Origin: Limnohabitans sp. DM1
GTDB taxonomy: Bacteria > Pseudomonadota > Gammaproteobacteria > Burkholderiales > Burkholderiaceae_C
Assembly (NCBI RefSeq): GCF_001269385.1
Contig: NZ_CXOO01000025.1
Coordinates: 101-64,100 of the forward strand
Reading direction: 5' to 3'
DNA length: 64,000 bases
Part shown: in pieces, positions 37,410 through 46,619 of the stretch
Numbering within the stretch: position 1 is the first letter of the stretch
Layout of the letters: the number at the start of each line of letters is the position of its first letter
Made by a program: the position numbers and the translations under genes
The notes under the pieces: generated by a model
Told to the model about the DNA's origin: nothing
Databases searched by the model: none
The model's input: the letters and a program-made list of their open reading frames with translations, nothing else

Positions 37410-40400
37410 TCAGATGCTTCGAATCGCAACGCCTCGCAATTGTTGCAAACCAGTGTCTTGCGGCGGACGTGGGTAACGGGTGGGATCGATCCGGTGAAGC
37501 AGCCAGGCTTGACGGCTCTGGGCGGCGCGTATGTTGCGGGCCTTCACATGGCCAAAGCCTCGCATGGACAGCGGCAGCGCCATGATGTCGCGCATCAAGT
37601 CTTTAATTTTTGTGTTGACCAAGGGCAACAACTCTTGCACCAGTGTGATGTGGGCATCTATCAGATGACGTTCCATACGCCGCTCGTGCGTGTAGCCAAA
37701 CGGGTCCCAAATCGTGCCGCGCAACACCTTTGCCTTGGCCAGAAGCCCCAACACGGGGCGCATCCAGGCTCCCAGGGTGACTTTGCGGGGTGCTTTTCCA
37801 TCGGATGCTTTGAACAACGCGGGCGGTGACATGTGGAATGCCAGGCGGTAGTCGCCTTCAAACTGCGCATCCAGTTGCGCTTGGAAGGCCTTGTCACTGA
37901 ACAACCTGGCAACTTCGTATTCATCCTTGTAGCTCATCAATTTGTGCAGGCTACGTGCCACCGTCATGTTCAAGGTGTCATCCTGCAAGCCAGCTGCTTG
38001 CGTGGCCCGCTGAACATCACGCATCAAGCGTGTGTAGCGTTGTGCCCAAGCCTTGTTCTGGTAAGCCGCGAGATGCTGGCTGGCCTGTTCGATGAAGCCG
38101 TGCAGGTCTTCTGGCAAAGCCTCTGCTTTGGCGGACATGCTCAATGCCATGGGATCTGCGGCTGCCAGTCGACCCACGGTGAAGGCCAGCAAGTTGGCTT
38201 CCACGGCGACGTTGTTCAAGCGGATGGCCTGCTCCAGCGCCGCCAAGCTGACGGGCACCAGCCCACGCTGCCAGGCGTACCCCATGGCCAAAATGTTGGC
38301 GGCCAGTGTGTCGCCCAGCACCTGCTCAGCCAGTACCTGTGCGTCAAAGGTTTCTACCTGCGCATCGCCTGCAGAAAAGCGTATTTTTTCGACCAGCAAG
38401 TCGGTTTGCACTTGCGCATCCGGGTTGCGCACAGCATCGGCAACAGGTGTTTCATGCACATTCACCAGCACGCGTGTACGGCCATGGCGAATGGTTTGAA
38501 GTGCTTCAGCAGAGGCAGCCACCACCGCATCGCATGCCAGCAAGGCATCTGCTTGTTGGGTATCGATGCGCACCTGGTTGAGCAGTTTTTGCGTGGGCGC
38601 TATGCGTACAAAACTGAGCACCGAGCCACCTTTTTGGGCAAAGCCCATGAAGTCGAGCACGCTGGCGTGCTGCCCTTCCAGGTGCGCAGCCATGGCAATG
38701 ACCGCGCCCACCGTCACCACGCCCGTGCCGCCCACTCCGGTGATCAGCAAGTCCCAGGGGCTATCGGTGCTGCGGGGATGGATGTCTGGCAAGCGTGCCG
38801 CGTGCGCCATGAACTGCTGGCGCATTTGCGGCGATGCGCCCGTCTGGCGACGTTGACGTCCTCCGATCACGCTCACGAAGCTCGGACAAAAACCTTGGGC
38901 GCAAGAATAGTCCTTGTTGCAATGCGTCTGGTCGATCTTGCGCTTGCGACCCCATGGCGTCTCCTGCGGCAGCACCGCCACGCAATTGCTTTGCACACCG
39001 CAGTCACCACAGCCTTCGCATACCCCTTCATGGATCATCAGGCGACGCGCAGGATCGCTCAGCTCACCTTTCTTGCGGCGGCGGCGTTTTTCGGCGGCGC
39101 AGGTCTGCTCGTAAATCAGCACCGACACACCCGTGACTTCGCGCAACTGGCGCTGCACAAGGTCCAAATCTTCACGCGGATGGAATGTGGCGATGGACGG
39201 AAAGCGGTTTTTGATGGCGTTGAATTTTGCGATGTCATCGCTCACGATCGCCAGGGCTTCAACGCCCTCGCTCTCGACCTGGCGTGCAATGGCATCCACG
39301 CTGATGACACCATCGACGGGTTGCCCGCCTGTCATCGCCACCGCATCGTTGAACAAAATTTTGTAGGTGATGCGGGCCTTGGCCGCAACCGCTTGCCGAA
39401 TGGCGAGATAGCCCGAGTGGTAATACGTTCCGTCGCCCAGATTCTGAAAGACATGCGGCGTGCGGGTAAAGCGCGAGTGCGAGACCCAGTCCACCCCTTC
39501 GCCGCCCATCTGGATCAGGCCAGCGGTGTCGCGCTCCATCCAGTTGGCCATGAAGTGGCAGCCAATGCCTGCACGCGCGGTGGAGCCTTCGGGCACTTTC
39601 GTCGATGTGTTGTGCGGGCAGCCGGCACAAAAGTAGGGCAGCCGCTTGACCGCATCGCTGGCGTTACTGAGCATGTCAGCGGGCACAAAGTCCAGAACCT
39701 TCAGATGCGGAATATTCAGCACCCCTCCCGTGTGCTGCTGTAGCCAGTCAGCCACTTGCACGATCAAGCGCGAGGGTCGCAATTCGCCCAGCGCTGACAA
39801 GAGCGCCTGGCCGTGTGCATCGCGTTTGCCCACGATGACAGGGCGCGAAGGCGCGTTGTACAACAGATCGCGCAATTGCTGCTCGACGATGGGTGCTTTT
39901 TCTTCAATGACCAGAATCTCTCGAAGGCCTTGTGCAAAGGCATGCATGCGGGTGGTTTCGATCGGGAAGGTCAGGCCTAACTTGATCACACGCACACCGG
40001 CAGCGGCCAGTGAGGCTTCGCTCAGGCCCAATCGCCTGAACACTTCCATCAGGTCGTGGTGGGCCTTGCCCGCTGTGACAATGCCAATGTGGGCCTGCGG
40101 GCTGACGATCACCTGGCGGTCAATGCTGTTCACTTGTGCAAAGGCTGCCACCGCGCTCAACTTGTCGTGCAGACGCGATTCGAGACGCAAGGATGGCAAA
40201 TCAGGCCAGCGGTAGTGCAGGCCATCGGCAGGCGCAACATGTCCAGTCAGCTCTTGCACTTCTTGTGGGCGCTTCCAAAGACCCTGCTGCGCATTGATGG
40301 CGTCCAGATCCACCGTCGTACTGCTTTCCACCACCTCTGACAGCGCGGTCAGGCCCACCCAGGCACCCGAATAACGTGACAAGGCAAAGCCATACAAACC

Positions 40401-40982
40401 AAAGCTCAGCAACTCCGACACATCAGCGGGTGAGACCACTGGCATGTGCCAGGACTGAAACACCTGGTCGCTCTGGTGCGGCATAGACGACGACACACAG
40501 CCATGGTCGTCGCCCGCCACCACCACCACACCGCCGTGCGGTGATGAGCCGTAGGCGTTGCCGTGTTTGAGTGCATCGCCTGCGCGGTCCACACCCGGGC
40601 CTTTGCCGTACCACAGTCCGAATACGCCATCGACTGTGCGCTCGGGGTCTGACTCTACCCGCTGCGTGCCCAGCACCTGTGTGGCGTCCAGCTCCTCGTT
40701 GATGGCGGGCACAAATTCGATCCCCGCTTCCTTGAACTTGTCACCTTGTTTCCAGATGACTTGATCCACCATCCCCAGTGGCGAGCCCCGGTAGCCGCTG
40801 ATGAAACCGCGTGTGTTCCATTGCTGGCTTTCGTCGCAGCGGCGCTGCATCAGCATCAGCCGCACCAGCGCCTGCGTGCCCGACATAAAGACCGCGCCTT
40901 GCGGCGCCCAGACGTTGTCCTTGAGCTGGTAATCGCGCAAATCCGCAGGCGGGGTGACGGCGGTCAGAGGGTTATGTGTCAT
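37410..40982 (-). CDS. Indolepyruvate:ferredoxin oxidoreductase family protein (fused)
   Basis: 1190 residues from ATG 40982 (GGAG 6 bp upstream), far longer than single-subunit forms, because the alpha and beta parts are joined. The N-terminal TPP/pyrimidine part has GFISGYRGSPLGMVDQV and VVVVAGDDHGC; the TPP-binding core is GIGCHFMANWME to GDGTYYHSG. Cys clusters for Fe-S are CEGCGDCGVQSNCVAVLP and CNKDYSCAQGFCPSF, and the gamma-like C-terminal part has GVGGTGVVTVGAVIAMAAHL. It oxidatively decarboxylates aryl- or branched-chain 2-oxoacids to acyl-CoA with ferredoxin. It faces an Lrp-type regulator, consistent with control by amino acids. Confidence 0.93.
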   Translation of the reverse strand: MTHNPLTAVTPPADLRDYQLKDNVWAPQGAVFMSGTQALVRLMLMQRRCDESQQWNTRGFISGYRGSPLGMVDQVIWKQGDKFKEAGIEFVPAINEELDATQVLGTQRVESDPERTVDGVFGLWYGKGPGVDRAGDALKHGNAYGSSPHGGVVVVAGDDHGCVSSSMPHQSDQVFQSWHMPVVSPADVSELLSFGLYGFALSRYSGAWVGLTALSEVVESSTTVDLDAINAQQGLWKRPQEVQELTGHVAPADGLHYRWPDLPSLRLESRLHDKLSAVAAFAQVNSIDRQVIVSPQAHIGIVTAGKAHHDLMEVFRRLGLSEASLAAAGVRVIKLGLTFPIETTRMHAFAQGLREILVIEEKAPIVEQQLRDLLYNAPSRPVIVGKRDAHGQALLSALGELRPSRLIVQVADWLQQHTGGVLNIPHLKVLDFVPADMLSNASDAVKRLPYFCAGCPHNTSTKVPEGSTARAGIGCHFMANWMERDTAGLIQMGGEGVDWVSHSRFTRTPHVFQNLGDGTYYHSGYLAIRQAVAAKARITYKILFNDAVAMTGGQPVDGVISVDAIARQVESEGVEALAIVSDDIAKFNAIKNRFPSIATFHPREDLDLVQRQLREVTGVSVLIYEQTCAAEKRRRRKKGELSDPARRLMIHEGVCEGCGDCGVQSNCVAVLPQETPWGRKRKIDQTHCNKDYSCAQGFCPSFVSVIGGRQRRQTGASPQMRQQFMAHAARLPDIHPRSTDSPWDLLITGVGGTGVVTVGAVIAMAAHLEGQHASVLDFMGFAQKGGSVLSFVRIAPTQKLLNQVRIDTQQADALLACDAVVAASAEALQTIRHGRTRVLVNVHETPVADAVRNPDAQVQTDLLVEKIRFSAGDAQVETFDAQVLAEQVLGDTLAANILAMGYAWQRGLVPVSLAALEQAIRLNNVAVEANLLAFTVGRLAAADPMALSMSAKAEALPEDLHGFIEQASQHLAAYQNKAWAQRYTRLMRDVQRATQAAGLQDDTLNMTVARSLHKLMSYKDEYEVARLFSDKAFQAQLDAQFEGDYRLAFHMSPPALFKASDGKAPRKVTLGAWMRPVLGLLAKAKVLRGTIWDPFGYTHERRMERHLIDAHITLVQELLPLVNTKIKDLMRDIMALPLSMRGFGHVKARNIRAAQSRQAWLLHRIDPTRYPRPPQDTGLQQLRGVAIRSI

Positions 40983-40988
40983 TTGTGT

Positions 40989-41080
40989 CTCCACACTAGT
41001 GGAGTAAGAATAGGCTACTCATTAGCGAATAGAACACTTATAAATATCTAATTAGGCCAGTAATGGAGAAATAATTTCTC
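40989..41080. promoter_or_regulatory. Palindromes between the oxidoreductase and lrp genes
   Basis: Two palindromes lie in the 118 bp divergent region: CTCCAC-ACTA-GTGGAG (40989-41004), just before the oxidoreductase start, and GAGAAAT-A-ATTTCTC (41066-41080). The second is AT-rich and sits about 20 bp before the Lrp ATG. They are good candidate binding sites for the adjacent Lrp/AsnC protein, which would control itself and the oxidoreductase. Confidence 0.5.
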
Positions 41081-41100
41081 GAAATGAATAATATGTAAGA

Positions 41101-41556
41101 ATGAATTATGTTTGCAGCCTGAAAATCCTTGAAGCCTTGCAACTGGATTCGCGCATGACCGTGCAACAAATTTCAGAGCGGGTCGGTCTGTCCACCACGC
41201 CATGCTGGAAACACATCAAGGAGATGGAGACCCAAGGCATCATCACCGGCTACACCGTTCAGGTAGACCGCAAAAAGGTCGGGCTGAATTTGATGGTGAT
41301 GGCCGAAATCAACCTCACCCAGCACACCGAAAAAACAGTGGCCGAATTTGAGGCTGCCGTGCAGGCCACGCCCCACATCGTGCACTGCTACTCCACCACG
41401 GGCCAATCGGACGATGTGTTGACCATCATGGCGCAAGACATCAAGGCTTATGAACACTTCCTGATGAAAACCTTGTTCAAGCTGCCCGCAGTGGCGCATG
41501 TGCGATCGAGCATCGTGTTGCGCGACATCAAACAGGTCTCAGTGCTGCCGCTTTGA
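41101..41556 (+). CDS. Lrp/AsnC-family transcriptional regulator
   Basis: 151 residues. The N-terminal helix-turn-helix has LKILEALQLDSRMTVQQISE and RVGLSTTPCWKHIKEMETQG (recognition helix), followed by ITGYTVQVDRKKVGLNLMVM. The C-terminal RAM domain (about 70-145) is present, with HIVHCYSTTGQSDDVLTIMA. The first residues MNYVCSLKILEAL differ from the usual DxxDxxIL start, so the true start might be slightly different. Regulators of this family sense amino acids and are often paired with oxidoreductases of 2-oxoacids, as here. Confidence 0.91.
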   Translation: MNYVCSLKILEALQLDSRMTVQQISERVGLSTTPCWKHIKEMETQGIITGYTVQVDRKKVGLNLMVMAEINLTQHTEKTVAEFEAAVQATPHIVHCYSTTGQSDDVLTIMAQDIKAYEHFLMKTLFKLPAVAHVRSSIVLRDIKQVSVLPL

Positions 41557-41709
41557 ACAAGTCATTGCTGGAGAGCACGGAAAATTTGAGCAGCACTTGC
41601 TGAATCCCACTGATGTTGGCAGACCAAAGAAGTCTTTGCTCGTGAGAGACTTCACAAGCAAACAAATGAGGCAGACGGCATCAAAACCCACGACCAAGGA
41701 GTCAAAAAA

Positions 41710-42117
41710 ATGGACGATATCCAAACATTCGCTCGGCAGGTCTTTGCAAACCAACCTTTCAGTCAATTCATCGGGGCTGAATTGACGCAGAGCAGTGAAG
41801 ACAGCGCAGAGTTGACTCTCGCCATTCAGGACCACCACAAGCAGCAGCATGGTTTTGTCCATGGTGGTGTGATCAGCTATCTTGCAGACAATGCCATCAC
41901 CTTCGCGGGTGGTCTGGCACTTGGTGGAAATGCGCTGACTGCGGAATTCAAAATCAACTATTGCCGTCCCGCCGTGGGATTGCATTTGGTCGCCAGGGCA
42001 CAGGCACGAAGCGTGGGCAAGCGGATGGCCATCTGCCAGTGCGAGATCTATGCAGTCGATGTTGACTCAGAAAAGCTGTGTGCCCTCGCACAGGGAACCA
42101 TTGTTCTGGCGGTTTGA
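41710..42117 (+). CDS. Hotdog-fold thioesterase (PaaI-like)
   Basis: 135 residues, one hotdog domain. The core reads QQHGFVHGGVISYLADNAIT with the active-site HGG-x-x, then GNALTAEFKINYCRPAVG (the F-x-I-N/x-Y-x-R-P block of PaaI/YbgC proteins), ending with KRMAICQCEIYAV. It should hydrolyse short or aromatic acyl-CoA thioesters. A 153 bp gap separates it from the Lrp gene in the same direction, so co-transcription is possible but not clear. Placed beside acyl-CoA dehydrogenase and crotonase genes, it fits CoA-linked degradation. Confidence 0.88.
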   Translation: MDDIQTFARQVFANQPFSQFIGAELTQSSEDSAELTLAIQDHHKQQHGFVHGGVISYLADNAITFAGGLALGGNALTAEFKINYCRPAVGLHLVARAQARSVGKRMAICQCEIYAVDVDSEKLCALAQGTIVLAV

Positions 42118-42515
42118 ACCCTTACCCCTGACATGCCACCAAGAAGATTGACTGAAACTTCGGGATGAATGGATTTGCAGCTCAGTGCAAGCCGCTTGGA
42201 ATATTCAATCTCCATTTCAAAAGCATGAAGCCTCGGGCCCACAAGCACAGATGATCAACTGCGCAACCCGCCCCAGTTCGTGAGCACGAAATCATCTTTC
42301 CGCAGCCCTTGCAAACACTCACGCCAAGCAGTCGAAGCCCATAACACCTGCATTTCGGACTGACCGCTTGCAATGAGGTTCCGATTTCACATTCAGGCCT
42401 TGAGAGTGGGGTTGCAAGCCTATTGCAAGGCCGCAATGGGTAGGCAATGTGCAGGCAATTGCCCTAGACTCCCCCTCTTGCTCAACAAGCCCCAAGGGCT
42501 GTATGGAGACGACCC
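42118..42515. other. 398 bp gap upstream of the acyl-CoA dehydrogenase
   Basis: No protein frame looks real here. Close to the dehydrogenase start several GCAA/TTGC half-sites cluster, and GGCAATTGCC (42454-42463) is a perfect 10 bp palindrome, about 53-62 bp before the ATG. It may be an operator. No regulator gene is adjacent on that side. Confidence 0.5.
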
Positions 42516-44159
42516 ATGACCTGGCAAACCCACGAGATCACCAACCAGTTCGACGAACTGCAAAACTACAAGCTGTTGGCCACCGACACACCTTTGCGTG
42601 AAGCCTTGGCGCGGGCCGGGGCTGATGATTTTGTGTCGCAGCTGGACAGCTATGGCACCACGCTGGGCCAAGCCGATACTTATGCCTTGGCCGATCAGGC
42701 CAACCGCCACACGCCGGAATTGAAATCCTTCGATGCCCGTGGGCGCCGGGTGGATCGGGTCGAGTTTCATCCCGCCTGGCACGAGTTGATGGCGCTGTAC
42801 CGGGGGCAAGGCCTGATCGCCATGCCGTTTGCCGATGAGCGCCCGGGGCGTTGGTCGGCCTGGGCTGCTGGCTTTTTCCTGCACGGTCAGGTGGAGGCCG
42901 GTACGCTGTGCCCGGCCACCATGACGCAGGCGGCCATTCCGCTGATTCAGCGCGAACCCGCCCTGTGGGCGGCCATGAAGGACCCGTTGCTCAGCTCTGA
43001 GTACGACGAACGCGATGTGCCGCTGGCCGACAAAAAGTCCATGTGGGTCGGCATGGGCATGACCGAAAAACAAGGCGGCTCTGATGTGCGTGCCAACACC
43101 ACGACGGCTACCCCCACCGGACAGGGCGAGCGCGAATTCAGCCTGCGCGGGCATAAGTGGTTTTTTTCGGCCCCCATGTGCGACGCCCATTTGGTGGTGG
43201 CGCGCACGGCTGACGGCGGTCCCAGCTGCTTTTTCGTACCGCGCTGGCGGCCTGACGGCAGCAAAAACCCGATTGAAATCCAGCGCCTCAAGAACAAGGT
43301 GGGCAACCGCAGCAACTCCAGCAGCGAAGTCGAATTCAAGGACGCGCACGGCATCCTGATGGGCGAGCCGGGGCGCGGCATTCCCACCATCATCGAGATG
43401 GCCACCTACACCCGACTGAACTGCGTGGTCGGCAGCGCCGCCATGGTGCGACAGGGCTTGGTGCAAGGCCTGGCCTATGCCCGCCAGCGCAAGGCCTTTG
43501 GCCGCTTGCTCATCGACCAGCCGCTGATGCGCGCGGTGCTGACCGATCTGGCGCTGGAAAACGAAGCCAATATGGTTCTGATGATGCGACTGGCGCAGGC
43601 TTATGAACGCGATGACAGCCCGCTTGAAAAAGCCTGGAAACGCGTGATGACGCCCGCGGCCAAGTTCTGGGTCTGCAAGCGTGCAGTGGAACTGACGGGC
43701 GAGACCATGGAAATCTTTGGTGGCAACGGCTATGTGGACGAGGGCGTCATGGCTCGCCTGTTCCGCGAGGCTCCGGTCAATTCGATCTGGGAAGGCTCGG
43801 GCAACGTGATGTGTCTGGACGTGATGCGGGCCATCGGCAAGGAGCCCGATCTGGCCCACGCCCTGCTGCAAGACCTGGGGCAGGGCTTGGGTGACGATGC
43901 CCGCTTGGTGGCCGCCCAACAAAGCCTGCAGGCCATGCTGCGCGAGCCGCCCGACCATCTCGAAGCGCTGGGTCGGCGCTTTGCCGAGCGCCTGGTGCTG
44001 TTGGCCCAGGCCTGTTTGCTGCGCCGCCTCGCGCCCACAGCGGTGGCCGATGCCTTCATCCAGACGCGCTTTGACCCTCAGTGGGGCCGCGTGGTGGGCA
44101 GCATCGACACCCGATTGCTGGGGGTGGAGGCCATCCTGCAACGCGCTTACCCGGCCTGA
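42516..44159 (+). CDS. Acyl-CoA dehydrogenase, AidB-like
   Basis: 547 residues, like AidB (about 540) and longer than catabolic acyl-CoA dehydrogenases (about 390). The FAD part has GMGMTEKQGGSDVRANTT with the MTE-x-QGGSD signature; the C-terminal helical part has GETMEIFGGNGYVDEGVMAR and IWEGSGNVMCLDVMRA. It starts TWQTHEITNQFDELQNYKLL as AidB-type proteins do. E. coli AidB is linked to the adaptive response to alkylation, though isovaleryl-CoA dehydrogenase activity has been reported. The adjacent crotonase (3 bp away) suggests a metabolic role here. Confidence 0.9.
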   Translation: MTWQTHEITNQFDELQNYKLLATDTPLREALARAGADDFVSQLDSYGTTLGQADTYALADQANRHTPELKSFDARGRRVDRVEFHPAWHELMALYRGQGLIAMPFADERPGRWSAWAAGFFLHGQVEAGTLCPATMTQAAIPLIQREPALWAAMKDPLLSSEYDERDVPLADKKSMWVGMGMTEKQGGSDVRANTTTATPTGQGEREFSLRGHKWFFSAPMCDAHLVVARTADGGPSCFFVPRWRPDGSKNPIEIQRLKNKVGNRSNSSSEVEFKDAHGILMGEPGRGIPTIIEMATYTRLNCVVGSAAMVRQGLVQGLAYARQRKAFGRLLIDQPLMRAVLTDLALENEANMVLMMRLAQAYERDDSPLEKAWKRVMTPAAKFWVCKRAVELTGETMEIFGGNGYVDEGVMARLFREAPVNSIWEGSGNVMCLDVMRAIGKEPDLAHALLQDLGQGLGDDARLVAAQQSLQAMLREPPDHLEALGRRFAERLVLLAQACLLRRLAPTAVADAFIQTRFDPQWGRVVGSIDTRLLGVEAILQRAYPA

Positions 44160-44162
44160 GGC

Positions 44163-44945
44163 ATGCCCATGACAAGCTCCGAAGTTCAGGTGACCCGGCA
44201 GGGCCCGGTCACCATCGTCACGATCGACCGCCTGCAGGCGCGCAATGCGGTGGACCGCGTGACGGCGCAGCAACTGGCCGATGCCTTCCGTGACTTTGAC
44301 GCTGACCCCGAGGCGGCCGTGGCCGTTTTGCATGGCGCACATGGCACCTTTTGTGCCGGAGCCGACCTCAAGGCGCTGAACGACGACGAGCGCCGCAACC
44401 GCCTGGAGCCGCAGGGCGACGGCCCGATGGGGCCTTCGCGCATGCTGCTGTCCAAGCCTGTGATCGCGGCCATCGGTGGGCACGCGGTGGCCGGTGGGCT
44501 GGAGCTGGCCTTGTGGTGCGATATGCGCATCGTGGAGCGCTCAGCCGTTCTGGGCGTGTTTTGCCGCCGTTTTGGTGTGCCCCTGATCGACGGCGGCACC
44601 GTGCGCCTGCCCCGACTCATCGGCTTGTCGCGGGCGCTGGATTTGATCCTCACGGGTCGTGCTGTGGGCGCCGACGAAGCCTTGGCCATGGGCCTGGCCA
44701 ACCGCGTGGTGGATGACGGACAGGCCTTGCAGGCAGCGATTGAGCTGGCGCAGCAACTGGCGGCCTTGCCCCAGACCTGCCTGCGCAACGACCGCCGTTC
44801 GGCGTATGCGCAATTCGGCATGGGCCTGGATGAAGCGCTGGCCCACGAATTTGCGCTGGGCTTGCAAACACTGGCCAGCGGCGAGGCCTCACACGGCGCC
44901 CAGTTGTTCGCGGCGGGCGTGGGGCGCAGCGGGGCACAGCTCTAA
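44163..44945 (+). CDS. Enoyl-CoA hydratase/isomerase family protein
   Basis: 260 residues (a second ATG lies two codons in). The oxyanion-hole segment LHGAHGTFCAGADLKAL (about residues 57-73) and the second segment AIGGHAVAGGLELALWCDMR are typical, with FGVPLIDGGTVRLPRLIG following. The Glu of one catalytic pair appears replaced: the segment is FGVPLIDGG, with Asp in place of the usual Glu. This may alter activity, or make the enzyme an isomerase rather than a hydratase. Start 3 bp after the dehydrogenase stop; the two are co-transcribed. Confidence 0.9.
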   Translation: MPMTSSEVQVTRQGPVTIVTIDRLQARNAVDRVTAQQLADAFRDFDADPEAAVAVLHGAHGTFCAGADLKALNDDERRNRLEPQGDGPMGPSRMLLSKPVIAAIGGHAVAGGLELALWCDMRIVERSAVLGVFCRRFGVPLIDGGTVRLPRLIGLSRALDLILTGRAVGADEALAMGLANRVVDDGQALQAAIELAQQLAALPQTCLRNDRRSAYAQFGMGLDEALAHEFALGLQTLASGEASHGAQLFAAGVGRSGAQL

Positions 44946-44984
44946 ACTCGCGGCTCGACAGGATGGGTTTGGGCACAGGCCCAT

Positions 44985-45126
44985 GTCGGGGTCTTTGACC
45001 GCCGACCTACAACATCTTTGAGCATTGAAAACTTCACAGGGCAAAGGTTTTGTAGGTCGGTCGCTTGAGCTCCGACTTTGCTGGTTTCGGCGTGGGCACT
45101 TGTCGGAGCTAAAGCGACCGACCTAC
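44985..45126. repeat. Three arms of the GTAGGTCGG repeat family
   Basis: A GTCGGGGTC...GCCGACCTAC arm lies at 44985-45010. A GTAGGTCGGTCGCTTGAGC arm at 45052-45076 pairs with its inverse GTCGGAGCTAAAGCGACC at 45102-45126. The last two form a near-perfect hairpin with GGTTTCGGCGTGGGC in the loop, while the first is a single arm flanked by GGGTTTGGGCACAGGCCC, the reverse of the loop at 37278. This fills much of the 326 bp gap between 44946 and 45271; no gene is seen there. Confidence 0.8.
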
Positions 45127-45271
45127 GGGGTGACGGTGCAAAAAATTCAAACATCTGCGTGCCGAATCTACAGGGCGACTTTTTCAGCAGCATGGTTGCT
45201 GCTGAACCTGGCGCAGCAAGCGTCCTTCAGACGGACACCAAATCGGCGGCCCGCCAACCCAGCCGGCGCAT

Positions 45272-46510
45272 TCAAGGCGCGTGCGAACGACCAGCCATCC
45301 AGCGGCGGTATTGGCGGGTTTGCCTGAACATCATCCATTGCTGCAGGGCAAATGCCCAAAGCGGCGACACCTTGGGCTGCGTGGCACGCCCCTGGCTCAA
45401 GCGCTTGAGCTGAAACTTGACCACCGCCATCGTGGCCAGCGATGCCAGCACTTTGTTTTTCCAGGTGATGGGCGCCAAGGCCGCGCTGGTCTGGGCACCG
45501 GCGCGCCATTCGCGTGGCAAGTTGGGCGCAATCGCCAAGGCGGTGGCCATGCCCACCATGGACACGCCACTGGCCAGCACCTGCTCGGCCACGGCTGGGC
45601 GGCGAATGCCTCCAGTCACCATGAGCGGCATGCGTGCCACAGCCAGCATGTCGCGCGCAAACTCCAGAAAGTAGGCCTCCCGGGCCAGCGTGCGGCCGTC
45701 GCGTGCTTGCCCCTGCATGGCGGGCGCCTCGTAGCTGCCGCCCGAGAGTTCGACGAGGTCGACCTGCAAACCATTGAGCATCTGCACCACCCGCTTGGCG
45801 TCATCAGCGCTGAAGCCCCCGCGCTGAAAGTCGGCCGAGTTCAGTTTCACGGCCACGGCGAACTGCGCGGACACCGCACTGCGCACCGCTTTGACGATGT
45901 CGATCAGCAAGCGGGCCCTGTGCTCGATGCTGCCGCCCCAGGCGTCTTGGCGCTGGTTTGACAGGGGTGAGAGAAATTGGCTGATCAGGTAACCGTGGGC
46001 TGCATGAATCTGCACGCCGTGAAAGCCCGCTTGCTCCGCCCATTGCGCGGTTTGCACAAAGCGCCGCTGCAGCGCCGCGATGTCTTCCTCGGTCATGGCT
46101 TGGGGGACGGAGAACTTGCTGGACAACTTGCCCATGTCCAAAGGCACGGCCGAGGCCGAGCGGGTGGTCTGACCCAGCGCGGCCATCATTTGACGGCCGG
46201 GGTGGCTGATTTGCATCCACACCTGAGCGCCACCGCTGCCTGCGGCCTGCGCCCACTGCTTGAAGCGCGCCAGGTGCCGCGCGTCTTCGAGTACCACCCC
46301 GCCCGGCCCCGTCATGGCCCGGCTGTCCACCATGACGTTGCCGGTCAAAATCAGGCCAGCGCCACCCTCGGCCCAGGCGCGGTACATGCGCAGCATGGCA
46401 TCCGATGGCGCGTGCTCGGCGTCGCACATGTTTTCTTCCATGGCCGCTTTGGCAATGCGGTTGGGCAAGCGTGTGCCATTGGGCAGCGTGAGGGGGTCAA
46501 ACAAGTTCAT
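45272..46510 (-). CDS. NADH:flavin oxidoreductase / Old Yellow Enzyme family
   Basis: 412 residues. FMN-barrel motifs: NRIAKAAMEENMCDAEHAP near the start, MQISHPGRQM, the substrate-site segment VQIHAAHGYLISQFLSPLSN and the phosphate-binding MVTGGIRRPAVAEQVLASG. Family enzymes reduce activated C=C bonds of enones or 2-enoates, or act on nitro-esters. A C-terminal extension of about 60 residues after the barrel is unlike small OYEs and resembles members with an added helical tail. It converges with the crotonase, separated by the repeat region. No linked reductase partner is visible. Confidence 0.91.
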   Translation of the reverse strand: MNLFDPLTLPNGTRLPNRIAKAAMEENMCDAEHAPSDAMLRMYRAWAEGGAGLILTGNVMVDSRAMTGPGGVVLEDARHLARFKQWAQAAGSGGAQVWMQISHPGRQMMAALGQTTRSASAVPLDMGKLSSKFSVPQAMTEEDIAALQRRFVQTAQWAEQAGFHGVQIHAAHGYLISQFLSPLSNQRQDAWGGSIEHRARLLIDIVKAVRSAVSAQFAVAVKLNSADFQRGGFSADDAKRVVQMLNGLQVDLVELSGGSYEAPAMQGQARDGRTLAREAYFLEFARDMLAVARMPLMVTGGIRRPAVAEQVLASGVSMVGMATALAIAPNLPREWRAGAQTSAALAPITWKNKVLASLATMAVVKFQLKRLSQGRATQPKVSPLWAFALQQWMMFRQTRQYRRWMAGRSHAP

Positions 46511-46619
46511 GCGGCATGTTCAGAAAGCCTGATCGGGGATCGGGATGATGCCAGTGTGCCTGCACCGGCCATGCGGGGCTGTGCAACAGTGCACGGCTTG
46601 TGGGCGCACTGCCTGGGGA

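Noticed and set aside
37833..39743. 636-codon plus-strand frame opposite the indolepyruvate oxidoreductase gene
   Set aside because: Shadow of the real gene; no recognisable motif.
42420..44483. 687-codon minus-strand frame opposite the acyl-CoA dehydrogenase
   Set aside because: Antisense shadow without motifs.
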